Source: Clostridia bacterium (GTDB lineage Bacteria; Bacillota; Clostridia; Oscillospirales; Butyricicoccaceae). From it: a DNA stretch of 61,494 bases. The translations under genes and the position numbers were made by a program. The DNA lies in assembly GCA_017408485.1 (NCBI GenBank), contig JAFQUM010000040.1, forward strand, positions 1 through 61,494, written 5' to 3'. Of the stretch, positions 26,859-34,977 are shown piece after piece (position 1 is the first letter of the stretch; the number at the start of each line of letters is the position of its first letter). Below the pieces are notes generated by a model. That model was not told the origin of the DNA. It worked only from the letters and a program-made list of their open reading frames with translations, and did no database searches.

Positions 26859-27119
26859 ATGGTCAAGGGCGTTGCAAAACGGGCGGTAGTGGTCAAGGGT
26901 ACGGGAGTGGACGGCTTTGAGCAGGCTATATTTATCTCATCGGGAGCGGAGGAGGGAGAAAAGATAGCCTCTGCCGCAGAGTTGCTTGATGCCGCACGCC
27001 GCATTGCGGGGGCAAAGGCAAGAAAAAAGCGTAGTGAAACGGTTACCGCTGCTATTGTTGGTTTTCTTGCGGGGTGCGCGGTGACGGTTTTTGTGTGGCT
27101 TTTGACCCTTTTAGCATAA
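26859..27119 (+). CDS. Small membrane-anchored protein downstream of spoIIE
   Basis: This 86-residue protein has a cytoplasmic, charged N-terminal part, a KARKKR basic stretch at about residues 53-58 and one C-terminal transmembrane helix (about 65-85). It starts two bases after the spoIIE stop, and its ribosome binding site (GGGAGGT) lies inside spoIIE, so the two are co-expressed. No family is recognised. A sporulation-linked tail-anchored protein is an inference from position. Confidence 0.7.
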   Translation: MVKGVAKRAVVVKGTGVDGFEQAIFISSGAEEGEKIASAAELLDAARRIAGAKARKKRSETVTAAIVGFLAGCAVTVFVWLLTLLA

Positions 27120-27137
27120 AAAACTTGTCAAATTGTC

Positions 27138-27166
27138 TTGTTTACTGAGACGGGGAGGTGTATAAT
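27138..27166 (+). promoter_or_regulatory. Promoter of pta
   Basis: TTGTTT (27138-27143) and TATAAT (27161-27166) are 17 bases apart and lie 37 bases upstream of the pta start. Confidence 0.75.
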
Positions 27167-27202
27167 ATTAGCGATAAAAACAATTTTTGGAGGTATCTTA
27201 AA

Positions 27203-28204
27203 ATGTTTGAAAAACTTATCGCTCAGCTTAAGGCAGAAAAAATGCGTACCATCGTATTTACCGAAGGTCACGATGCTCGTATTCTCGAAGCAACATCCCG
27301 TCTGGTAGAGGGCGGCTTCTTAAAGCCCATCCTTATCGGTAATGCTGACGAGGTCAAGGCTAACGCTGCCAAGGGCGGCTACAATATCGAAGGTGTAGAG
27401 ATCATCGATCCCGCTACCTATGAGGGTATGGACGAAATGGTCAACACCATGATCGAGCTCCGCAAGGGCAAGATGAGCGCCGAAGAGTGCAAGGCTGCTC
27501 TGTCCAAGGGCAACTATTTCGGCACAATACTGGTCAAGATGGGCAAGGCTGACTGTCTGCTTGGCGGCGCAACATACTCCACCGCTGACACCGTCCGTCC
27601 CGCTCTCCAGCTTGTTAAGACCAAGAAGGGCGCAAATCTGGTTTCTTCTTGCTTTATTATGGTTCGAGGCGACGAGAAGATCGCAATGGGCGACTGCGCA
27701 ATCAACCTGAGCTACGAAGACAGTGTTGACAAGGAAGGCAATGTTACCGTTACCGCTGCACAGAAGCTGGCAGAGGTCGCTATCGAGACTGCAAAGACCG
27801 CAAAGGTCTTCGGTATCGATCCCAAGGTTGCAATGCTCTCCTTCTCCACCAACGGCTCCGGTAAGGGCGGCACAGTTAAGCTGAGCCACGATGCTACCAT
27901 CGTTGTCAAGGAGACCGCTCCCGAGATCGACATCGACGGCGAAATGCAGTTTGACGCAGCAGTTGCTCCCGAGGTCGGTCAGCTTAAGTTCCCCGGCTCC
28001 AAGGTTGCAGGCTATGCAAATACCTTTATCTTCCCCACCATTGAGGCAGGTAATATCGGCTATAAGATCGCACAGCGTCTTGGCGGATTTGAAGCATACG
28101 GCCCCATCCTTCAGGGTCTGAATGCTCCTATCAATGACCTGTCCCGCGGCTGCAATGCTGACGAAGTCTACAAGATGGCTATCATCACCGCAGCACTTAG
28201 CTAA
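27203..28204 (+). CDS. pta: Phosphate acetyltransferase
   Basis: This 333-residue enzyme is a short-form Pta, with the PTA/PTB fold throughout and no DRTGG regulatory domain. It swaps CoA for phosphate on acetyl-CoA, giving acetyl phosphate for ATP formation by acetate kinase. Conserved text includes VFTEGHDARILEA, DCLLGGATYSTADTVRPALQ and a C-terminal GPILQGLNAPINDLSRGC. The ATG at 27203 is chosen over an upstream in-frame ATG at 27158 because GGAGGT lies 10 bases before it and the protein then starts MFEKLIAQLK. The gene stands alone; ackA lies about 7 kb away on the other strand. Codon use is strongly biased, as in a highly expressed gene. Confidence 0.95.
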   Translation: MFEKLIAQLKAEKMRTIVFTEGHDARILEATSRLVEGGFLKPILIGNADEVKANAAKGGYNIEGVEIIDPATYEGMDEMVNTMIELRKGKMSAEECKAALSKGNYFGTILVKMGKADCLLGGATYSTADTVRPALQLVKTKKGANLVSSCFIMVRGDEKIAMGDCAINLSYEDSVDKEGNVTVTAAQKLAEVAIETAKTAKVFGIDPKVAMLSFSTNGSGKGGTVKLSHDATIVVKETAPEIDIDGEMQFDAAVAPEVGQLKFPGSKVAGYANTFIFPTIEAGNIGYKIAQRLGGFEAYGPILQGLNAPINDLSRGCNADEVYKMAIITAALS

Positions 28205-28223
28205 AATAAGATCACATTGCAAA

Positions 28224-28257
28224 CCGCCCAACGATTATTCGCTGGGCGTTTTTTTTT
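28224..28257 (+). terminator. Terminator after pta
   Basis: CGCCCA (28225-28230) and TGGGCG (28243-28248) form the stem, with an inner CG pair on each side. A run of nine T follows. Confidence 0.85.
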
Positions 28258-28365
28258 ATCAAGACAAATATGTATATTACAATTCGGGTCAGGAAAATAT
28301 AAAATCGGGCAATCGCTTTACAAGGTTCAACAATATATGCTATTATAAAATCACGAGGTGAGGGT

Positions 28366-29256
28366 ATGGACTTTAAAGAAATGTCATTGCATAAGCTTTT
28401 TGATGTAGGCGGTGTTTATTCTGTCCACTACTTTGAGTTTTCAAAAACCTATACCTTTACGGGTGAATCCCACGACTTTTGGGAAATGGTCTATGTGGAC
28501 AAGGGTGAGATAATCGAGACATCAGGGGACAGAGATGTTACTCTGAGTGCGGGAGAGATGTTCCTCCACGCTCCCAATGTGTGGCACAACACCCGCTCTA
28601 ATGGTACTATTGCTCCCAATGTTATGGTGGTCTCATTTAGGTGCAAGTCCAAGGCGATGAACGCATTGGGCGGAAAAATAATGCGCGTCGATTCTATGCA
28701 GCGTGAGCTTCTCAGCGAAATATTGGTCGAGAGCAGAAGAGCGTTCTCCTCCAAGTTTGACGATCCCTATGACAATACATTGGAGCGCCGCAAGCCTGCC
28801 GAGCTGGGTGCGGAGCAGCTTATCAGCATCTACCTTGCACAGCTGCTGATCTCCCTCTATCGACAGACTCAAGCACCCCGCAAGACCGACAGAAAGAGCG
28901 GCTCGCTTCCTATGCTTGATGCTATGATCTCCTATATGGAGAGCAATCTGTCTAAAAAGCTGACACTGGGTATGATCGCAGAAGAGTTCCACGTCAGCCA
29001 ATCCTATGTAAAAAGGCTGTTTTCACAATATAAACAGATGGGCGCGATGAAGCTCTTCACCACTATGAAAATAGACCGCGCTAAGCAGCTGCTCCGTGAA
29101 AGTGACCGAAATGTGTCACAGATAGCCGAGATATTGGGTTATGATAATAGCTTTTACTTCTGCAGTCAGTTTAAAAAGTTCACGGGAATGTCACCCCTTG
29201 AATACCGCCGCAGTGTAAATGCTATAGGCAACAAGGCTCGCTTGATGGGAGATTAA
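28366..29256 (+). CDS. AraC family transcriptional regulator
   Basis: This 296-residue protein has an N-terminal cupin-like sensor (HDFWEMVYVDKGEI, then LSAGEMFLHAPNVWHN) and a C-terminal pair of helix-turn-helix motifs. These read KLTLGMIAEEFHVSQSYVKRLFSQY and NVSQIAEILGYDNSFYFCSQFKKFTGMSPLEYRR. Proteins of this shape sense a sugar or related ligand and switch a nearby operon. The next genes on the same strand are nagA and a ROK protein, so control of amino-sugar use is plausible. A terminator separates it from nagA. Its own promoter is probably TTACAA/TATTAT just upstream. Confidence 0.9.
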   Translation: MDFKEMSLHKLFDVGGVYSVHYFEFSKTYTFTGESHDFWEMVYVDKGEIIETSGDRDVTLSAGEMFLHAPNVWHNTRSNGTIAPNVMVVSFRCKSKAMNALGGKIMRVDSMQRELLSEILVESRRAFSSKFDDPYDNTLERRKPAELGAEQLISIYLAQLLISLYRQTQAPRKTDRKSGSLPMLDAMISYMESNLSKKLTLGMIAEEFHVSQSYVKRLFSQYKQMGAMKLFTTMKIDRAKQLLRESDRNVSQIAEILGYDNSFYFCSQFKKFTGMSPLEYRRSVNAIGNKARLMGD

Positions 29257-29270
29257 ATTAATAAATACAG

Positions 29271-29310
29271 AAAGCACTCTGCGGCATCATATCCGCAAGG
29301 TGCTTTTTAT
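29271..29310. terminator. Terminator after the AraC-type gene
   Basis: AAAGCAC (29271-29277) pairs with GTGCTTT (29300-29306), with an inner GCGG/CCGC helix. Further T residues follow. Confidence 0.75.
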
Positions 29311-29380
29311 ATTATGTCCAACAAAGTGTTATTCTTGATGTCGGTTGACAAAAATCATATAAATTATACCATTCTGTATA

Positions 29381-29416
29381 TTGTTTGCGTAAACTTTAAA
29401 ATGATATACTTTAAAG
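29381..29416 (+). promoter_or_regulatory. nagA promoter with overlapping inverted repeat
   Basis: TTGTTT (29381-29386) and TATACT (29405-29410) are 18 bases apart. CTTTAAA (29394-29400) and TTTAAAG (29410-29416) form a perfect inverted repeat across the -10 box, which is a natural place for a repressor. The neighbouring AraC-type protein is one candidate binder. Confidence 0.6.
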
Positions 29417-29452
29417 AGAAAATTGTCTGTTATGTAGGGGGGTAGTATAATA

Positions 29453-30604
29453 ATGGCTTTGACATACATTACTAACGGCAATATAGTTCTGCCCGATTCG
29501 ATCGTTTGCGGCAAGGCATTGGCGTTTGACAGTGACAGCGGCAAGATATGCGGCTTGGTAGATTCCGTGCCCGCAGGCGCAGATACCATCGACGCGGAGG
29601 GGTGCTTCGTTGCACCGGGACTTGTTGATATACACATCCACGGCTACCTTGGTGAGGATGCATCCGACGGAAGTGCCGAGGGCATCAAAAAAATGGCTTA
29701 CGGAATAGCCCAAAACGGAGTTACGGCATTTCTTCCCACTACTATGACTGTCGCGAAAAAGCAGATAGAAGCAGCGCTCAATGCTGTGCGTAGCCTTAAG
29801 GAAGAAAGCAAGACTTGGGGCGGCGCCGAGATCATTGGCGTTCACGCTGAGGGACCCTTTATCAATCCTTCCAAAAAGGGCGCTCAGGCAGAGGAGAATA
29901 TCCTCAAGCCCGATGCCGATTTCATTCTGGAAAATGCCGATATCATCAAATATGTCACCCTTGCTCCCGAGATGGACGAAGGACACTGCTGCATTAAAAA
30001 GCTTGCTTCTCAGTCGGATGTTTTGATATCAATGGGACATACCGATGCCAAGTTTGAGGAAGCGGTTCAGGCGGCAAAGGACGGCGTAAGCCACGCAACA
30101 CACCTCTTCAATGCTATGTCGGCATTGGCTCACAGAAACCCCGGAGTTGTAGGCGCGGCGCTTACCTCTGACAATGTATCGGTTGAGGTCATCGCAGATA
30201 CCTTCCATATCAATCCCGGTCTGTATTCCATGGTTGCCAAGCTTAAAGGCGACAAGATGGTGCTTATAACCGACTGTACCCGCGCAGGAGGAATGCCCGA
30301 CGGTGAGTATGAGCTTGGCGGTCAGCCTATTTTCCTGAAGGGAATTGAATGCCGCTTGGCTGACGGCACTATTGCGGGAAGCGTATTAAAGCTCAACGAT
30401 GCGGTCAAGAATGTTATAAATCATACCGATCTTCCTGTATATGAGGTCTTTAAAATGGCATCTCTTAACCCCGCAAATGCTATCCACTGCTCAGAACGCA
30501 TTGGCTCTCTTGAAGAGGGCAAGGATGCCGATATAATTATTACCGATAAAGATATTAATGTAAAAAGAACCATCAAGAAAGGAAAAACCATATATGAAGC
30601 TTAA
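29453..30604 (+). CDS. nagA: N-acetylglucosamine-6-phosphate deacetylase
   Basis: This 383-residue amidohydrolase removes acetate from GlcNAc-6-P to give glucosamine-6-P. Metal and substrate motifs are visible: PGLVDIHIHGYLGEDASDG, GVHAEGPFINPSKKGAQ, MGHTDA, HATHLFNAMSALAHRNPG and LITDCTRAGG. The start ATG follows GGGGGGTAG by a normal distance. It overlaps the next gene (ROK) by 11 bases, so the two are translated together. Acetate released here would join the pta/ackA products. No nagB is present in the window. Confidence 0.95.
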   Translation: MALTYITNGNIVLPDSIVCGKALAFDSDSGKICGLVDSVPAGADTIDAEGCFVAPGLVDIHIHGYLGEDASDGSAEGIKKMAYGIAQNGVTAFLPTTMTVAKKQIEAALNAVRSLKEESKTWGGAEIIGVHAEGPFINPSKKGAQAEENILKPDADFILENADIIKYVTLAPEMDEGHCCIKKLASQSDVLISMGHTDAKFEEAVQAAKDGVSHATHLFNAMSALAHRNPGVVGAALTSDNVSVEVIADTFHINPGLYSMVAKLKGDKMVLITDCTRAGGMPDGEYELGGQPIFLKGIECRLADGTIAGSVLKLNDAVKNVINHTDLPVYEVFKMASLNPANAIHCSERIGSLEEGKDADIIITDKDINVKRTIKKGKTIYEA

Positions 30605-31982
30605 AGTTAATGCGCCCCTTGATCCGGGCTTTATGCCGATGTCGGTAATATACCGTGATTTTGAAGCCGCTGTTCAGGCAGAGGGTGGCGAAAAGCTGGT
30701 AATAGGACTTGAAAGAAATAACGGTCTTACATCTGTATTCACCCTCGAAGTATTCAAGGATGGAACAGGCCACGACGAAGAAAACCACGATTTTGTAGAA
30801 AGGATCGTCAAGACCCTGCTTTGGGCACGTGGCGGCTATAAGATCATCATCGCAGGCTCTAAGGTCATCGCTGACAGAATCAAAGAGGACTACACCGCAA
30901 GCGGTATCCGCGCCTTTGACAGCAAGTTTATGTCCGAGGTATATGAAAGACCCTTTGAGGTCATCCACACTTCTATAGAGAATGCACCTGTCACTAACGA
31001 AAAGGCCGCTCCCGTCGGTCGTCATTTGGATGGTTGCCGTATAGGCTTTGATGCGGGCGGAAGTGACCGCAAGGTAAGCGCAGTTGTTGAAGGCGAAGCA
31101 GTATATTCTGAAGAGGTCGTATGGTTCCCCAAGCTTAATAACGATCCCGCATATCATTATGAGGGAATTATGGATGCTATGAAGACCGCAGCTTCCAAGA
31201 TGCCCAAGGTAGATGCTATCGGTGTTTCCACCGCAGGTATTGTCATCGAAAATCGTATTATGACCGCTTCTCTTTTCCTTAAGGTCAAAAACGAAAATCC
31301 CGAAGCCTTTGAAAAGGTAGTTAAGAGCATCTATACCGATATAGCAAAGGAGCTTGGAAATGTGCCCATCGAGGTAGCAAACGACGGTGACGTTACCGCA
31401 CTTGCAGGCGCTATGGATCTGGGTGACACCAATGTTCTCGGCATTGCAATGGGAACAAGTGAAGCAGGCGGCTATGTTGACGGCAACGGAAACATCACAG
31501 GCTGGCTCAACGAGCTCGCATTTGTCCCCGCAGACTTTAATAAGGATGCAATGGTGGACGAGTGGTCGGGAGATTACGGCTGTGGCGTAAAGTATTTCTC
31601 TCAGGATTCTGTTATTAAGCTTGCTCCCGCGGCGGGAATCGAGCTTGACGAAAGCGCATCACCCGCCGAAAAGCTTAAGGTAGTTCAGGGCTTGATGGTA
31701 AAGGGCGATGAGCGCGCAGCAAAGATCTATGAGACCATAGGCTCATATTTTGGCTATGCAGTTGCTTATTATTCCATTTTCTACGATATCAAGCATGTCC
31801 TGCTTATGGGTCGTGTATCCTCCGGTGAGGGCGGAAGCATTATCCATAAGAATGCTCAAAAGGTTCTCGCAGAGGAATTCCCCGAGCTTGCAAAGAAAAT
31901 AACCATCCATCTTCCCGATGAGAGCAGCCGCCGCGTTGGTCAGTCCATCGCTGCAGCAAGTCTTCCCAATATTGAAAAATAA
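30594..31982 (+). CDS. ROK family protein with N-terminal extension (candidate amino-sugar kinase)
   Basis: This 462-residue protein has a first part of about 145 residues without a recognised family. The sugar-kinase-like actin fold follows: GFDAGGSDRKVSAVVEG (phosphate-1 loop), GVSTAGIV, VANDGDVTALAGAMDLG and GIAMGTSEAGGYVDG. The cysteine zinc motif common in ROK repressors and kinases (CxCGxxGCxE) is not seen, and there is no helix-turn-helix, so a kinase is more likely than a regulator. Overlap with nagA suggests a role in GlcNAc or related sugar phosphorylation. The extension resembles the layout of long ROK proteins seen next to nagA in other Firmicutes. Confidence 0.8.
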   Translation: MKLKVNAPLDPGFMPMSVIYRDFEAAVQAEGGEKLVIGLERNNGLTSVFTLEVFKDGTGHDEENHDFVERIVKTLLWARGGYKIIIAGSKVIADRIKEDYTASGIRAFDSKFMSEVYERPFEVIHTSIENAPVTNEKAAPVGRHLDGCRIGFDAGGSDRKVSAVVEGEAVYSEEVVWFPKLNNDPAYHYEGIMDAMKTAASKMPKVDAIGVSTAGIVIENRIMTASLFLKVKNENPEAFEKVVKSIYTDIAKELGNVPIEVANDGDVTALAGAMDLGDTNVLGIAMGTSEAGGYVDGNGNITGWLNELAFVPADFNKDAMVDEWSGDYGCGVKYFSQDSVIKLAPAAGIELDESASPAEKLKVVQGLMVKGDERAAKIYETIGSYFGYAVAYYSIFYDIKHVLLMGRVSSGEGGSIIHKNAQKVLAEEFPELAKKITIHLPDESSRRVGQSIAAASLPNIEK

Positions 31983-32016
31983 CTAAAAGCTTTTACTTGG
32001 AGGCTTTGGATAAAGG

Positions 32017-32053
32017 AAAAGAGAACCTTGCATCAGCAAGGTTCTCTTTTTTG
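32017..32053. terminator. Bidirectional terminator, ROK gene / GltS-like gene
   Basis: AAAAGAGAACCTTGC (32017-32031) pairs exactly with GCAAGGTTCTCTTTT (32036-32050). Confidence 0.9.
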
Positions 32054-33466
32054 TTATTTCTTCTTTTTGAATATGTAGCTTCTGAATAGGATAAGGTTCA
32101 TTATTACAAACAGCACCGCCAAAGCAACAAGAGTTACAATGGTCAAAAGTGTGCTCTGGGGTGAAATGCCAAGCAGTAAAAGCATGGGGAAGCCGAAAAC
32201 TATCGCCCAAAGCTGTTGATAGATCAGGTTGTCCGAGGCGGGAGTGTCAAAGTTGGGGTCTATTTCGCGAAGCAAAATAACACCGGTGCTTGCAGTACCC
32301 GTCAGCATACCGTAGAGGGATAAAAATGCCTCGTCGCGATAGGTTGGGAATATACGGCTTGACACTGTGCGAACATAGAAGAAGGAGGCAACACCGCCTG
32401 TAATACTGAGCAGGATCAGGGGGACGACAAACTCACTGTGCCTGAATGCTGACAGGTTGATCGCTGCAATGGATGCCACGACCATCAAGTCAAACATTGT
32501 TCCCGAGATACGGGAGAGCAAGAAGGGGTTGCGGTACTCACGCTTCATTATGCCCTTTTTCTTAAGGACGCGGATGATGGTCTTCACCAGCATTGACATA
32601 ATAGAGCCGAAAAGGAAGTTAAATCCCCAAATGAGCGGCTTTACGGTATTGATAAAAAATCCGCCCAAGGCGTCGCAACCGATGGAGAGCAGATACATTG
32701 CCCCAAAGGTGAGCATATAGGTCAAAAAGATGAGACCGCATTGTACTGTCAGCTTATCAAGTGATTCTGTGAGAGGTATCTCGCCCTTTTCACAGACCTG
32801 CATTGCGGTGATGGGCTCTGCCTGATCGGCAAAAAGCTCATTTTTGACCCTGCCTTTTTTCTTCATTATCTGCAGGTGGATAACACCGCCAATGCTTGCA
32901 GCGATAAAGCCCATAGCGGCAATGGTCAAACCGAAGGATGCTCCGTTTTCAAAGGCGGGGTAGCTTGTTGAGGTCTCATAGATATTTCCCCAGTTATATG
33001 CCTGACCGGGACCCTGACCGTAACCCATAGGAAGCAACAGACCGCTGCTTGCCCAGTTTTTTAAAAGATAAGAAAGTCCAAAGGTAATAGCAAGTCCGAC
33101 CACTGCCTGTGCAAGATATGTAGCAACAACGGTGACACCGGTGTTGAAAATGTCCTTTCCGTTGGTGTTGCTGTTCTGGCGGTCGTTTGATTTAAGGGCA
33201 AGAGCAATAAAGCCAAGACCCAAACAGTGATAGGTGAAAAGCTCCATATCCAGCTTTGCAAACAGCGCATAGCCGGTTATTTTCTGGTAAAGGAAGTTTG
33301 CAAGCAATAGAATAAAACCGCCGATAACCGCACTGGGTATAAGACTTTTTCTTAAAGGACCGATGGTGCGGCGGAGAAAATTAGCTAAAAGCATTGCACC
33401 GAAAAGTACGCCTAATTCAATAATAAAGGTCCATACGGACATATCCCAAAATTGGACTCCACCCAT
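32054..33466 (-). CDS. GltS-like sodium/glutamate symporter family protein
   Basis: This 470-residue membrane protein has about 11-12 helices. It carries GltS-family text such as RRTIGPLRKSLIPSAVIGGF near the N-terminus, the glycine-rich pore loop GYGQGPGQAYNWG and the second-half loop MLTGTASTGVILLREIDP. Members import glutamate with Na+. The canonical HGT-type loop is altered to GQGPGQAYNWG, so the substrate may differ. The start at 33466 (MGGVQFWDMS) is favoured by CGGAGG eight bases upstream; an in-frame ATG seven codons earlier overlaps that site. Confidence 0.82.
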   Translation of the reverse strand: MGGVQFWDMSVWTFIIELGVLFGAMLLANFLRRTIGPLRKSLIPSAVIGGFILLLANFLYQKITGYALFAKLDMELFTYHCLGLGFIALALKSNDRQNSNTNGKDIFNTGVTVVATYLAQAVVGLAITFGLSYLLKNWASSGLLLPMGYGQGPGQAYNWGNIYETSTSYPAFENGASFGLTIAAMGFIAASIGGVIHLQIMKKKGRVKNELFADQAEPITAMQVCEKGEIPLTESLDKLTVQCGLIFLTYMLTFGAMYLLSIGCDALGGFFINTVKPLIWGFNFLFGSIMSMLVKTIIRVLKKKGIMKREYRNPFLLSRISGTMFDLMVVASIAAINLSAFRHSEFVVPLILLSITGGVASFFYVRTVSSRIFPTYRDEAFLSLYGMLTGTASTGVILLREIDPNFDTPASDNLIYQQLWAIVFGFPMLLLLGISPQSTLLTIVTLVALAVLFVIMNLILFRSYIFKKKK

Positions 33467-33530
33467 ATGATAGCCTCCGTTTCTCAAAATAATATATTAA
33501 TTGTACCAAAAATCGTCGCTAAAGTAAAGA

Positions 33531-33563
33531 AAAACCGCTTGGGATGGCTTCCCAAGCGGCTTA
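33531..33563. terminator. Bidirectional terminator between GltS-like and membrane-partner genes
   Basis: CCGCTTGGG (33535-33543) pairs with CCCAAGCGG (33551-33559), with A residues on the left and TT on the right. Confidence 0.75.
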
Positions 33564-33572
33564 AGGAGTATA

Positions 33573-34334
33573 TCATTTTGGACGGTTGTCGGTATAATGC
33601 GATGTGTAGGAGAAACGAAGCTTGTCTATTTTGGTCAAATCGGGATCATCAAAAAAGGATGCATAAATGATAATACTTCCATCGCTGTTCCATTCCAAAC
33701 CATATTTGTTTCCCTCGATCAGTGTATATTGGTCATCTTCGTCGCAGGGATAAATAATGATCTCGGAAATCAAGGCATCGGTACGCATAACAGCGCTTAT
33801 CGTAGGGATGGATCTATCCAGTGGAGAACGCCAAGGGGAGTGCATAGATCCCAATGCGCAGCTAAGAGAAACGGTGGTATAGTGATATAGCTGCTCTTCG
33901 CCTTTTAGCACCGTAACCTCGCCTCTAAAAGACAAGCAGGGATAGCGTTTTTCTTTTTCAAAGTCATAATAAGAGGAGGGAGAGCCCTTTCCCTTGAGCT
34001 TGACCGTTACTTCTTCGTAGCCTTCGTCGAGCTCACCCTGCACCCACATATAGCCTTCATATGTGCGGTTGATATAGGTCATCTTGATATATCCATATAC
34101 AAACAGCCCTAAGTACAACGCTGCAATGACAGCTATTATGGATATTATAATAATATTACGGCGCCGTCTTTTGCGGTATTCAGCATCCCATTTTTCCAAG
34201 AGAGCCGTTTTGTTTTCAAAGGAGATGGAAAAATCGCGCTTGGTCTCAACTGATAAATACTGCTCACCCAGTTTTTCACTGTCGGCTTTGATCATTTCGG
34301 TCAATGCCTTTTTGTTATATGCGCAGATACTCAT
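33573..34334 (-). CDS. Membrane protein paired with an ECF sigma factor (putative anti-sigma)
   Basis: This 253-residue protein has a cytoplasmic N-terminal part of about 58 residues ending in a basic run (RKRRRR). One transmembrane helix follows (about 60-82), then an extracytoplasmic domain of about 170 residues with no recognised family. Its start overlaps the stop of the sigma gene by four bases (ATGA), the usual coupling of a sigma factor with its membrane-bound anti-sigma. No HxxxCxxC zinc motif of the ZAS type is seen, so the mode of binding would differ. The assignment is by layout and topology. Confidence 0.7.
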   Translation of the reverse strand: MSICAYNKKALTEMIKADSEKLGEQYLSVETKRDFSISFENKTALLEKWDAEYRKRRRRNIIIISIIAVIAALYLGLFVYGYIKMTYINRTYEGYMWVQGELDEGYEEVTVKLKGKGSPSSYYDFEKEKRYPCLSFRGEVTVLKGEEQLYHYTTVSLSCALGSMHSPWRSPLDRSIPTISAVMRTDALISEIIIYPCDEDDQYTLIEGNKYGLEWNSDGSIIIYASFFDDPDLTKIDKLRFSYTSHYTDNRPK

Positions 34335-34846
34335 AGGTGTCCCTCCTTTTCGTCAATGATGGAGAGAAGCTTTTTCTTGGCGCGCTCGGTCAGTTTGCGA
34401 AGTGCGGTGGGGGAAAGCGACATAATGTCTGCTGATTCCTTGACACTGTATCCATAGACATATCTGAGAATAAGCACCTGACGGTAGTGAGGCTCCAACC
34501 GCGCCAAAGGAATAGGGGAAGTCTCCATAGCTTGATCGGTTGTATGAAAACGGGAATCATCAAGCTCGGTCTCGTTTCGCCGCGCTTTTGCCCGAAGAAT
34601 GTCTATGGCTTTGTTTTGTGCCACAGTGACTACAAAAGCGCAAAGGCTTTTTTCCTGCGAGTCTTTAAGCTTGCGGGTGTGTTTGAGAATGGACAAAAAT
34701 GCCTGATGCACCGCATCCTCTGCATCCTCTTCGTGGCGCAGAATATCAAATGCCGCAAAATACATTGCATTGCGGTATTTGACATAGATATTCTCAAAGA
34801 GGGTTCTTTCCTCATTTGAGTTGAGCATTTGGGTGTAGATGAGCAT
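34331..34846 (-). CDS. ECF-type RNA polymerase sigma factor
   Basis: This 171-residue protein has region 2 (FENIYVKYRNAMYFAAFDILRHEEDAEDAVHQAFLSILKH, residues about 18-57). Region 4 carries a helix-turn-helix (LRYVYGYSVKESADIMSLSPTALRKLTERAKKKL, about 125-160). It would direct transcription of a small regulon in response to an envelope signal relayed by the overlapping membrane protein. GGAGGACATA precedes the ATG. No autoregulated promoter motif was recognised. Confidence 0.9.
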   Translation of the reverse strand: MLIYTQMLNSNEERTLFENIYVKYRNAMYFAAFDILRHEEDAEDAVHQAFLSILKHTRKLKDSQEKSLCAFVVTVAQNKAIDILRAKARRNETELDDSRFHTTDQAMETSPIPLARLEPHYRQVLILRYVYGYSVKESADIMSLSPTALRKLTERAKKKLLSIIDEKEGHL

Positions 34847-34927
34847 TATGTCCTCCGTGTTTTTATCCTTCTGTATATATAAACGAATAAAAGAGGGGAA
34901 ATGTGACGGCTCGGGATAAATAATTTA

Positions 34928-34958
34928 AAAGACAGCGCAGAATAATTCCGCGCTGTCT
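34928..34958. terminator. Terminator of ackA
   Basis: AAGACAGCGC (34928-34937) pairs with GCGCTGTCTT (34949-34958). On the minus strand it follows ackA. Confidence 0.8.
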
Positions 34959-34977
34959 TCGGCTTATTTGTATTATC

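Noticed and set aside
29345..29370. TTGACA and TATACC upstream of nagA as the main promoter
   Set aside because: The spacer is only 14 bases; TTGTTT and TATACT downstream with 18 bases fit better.
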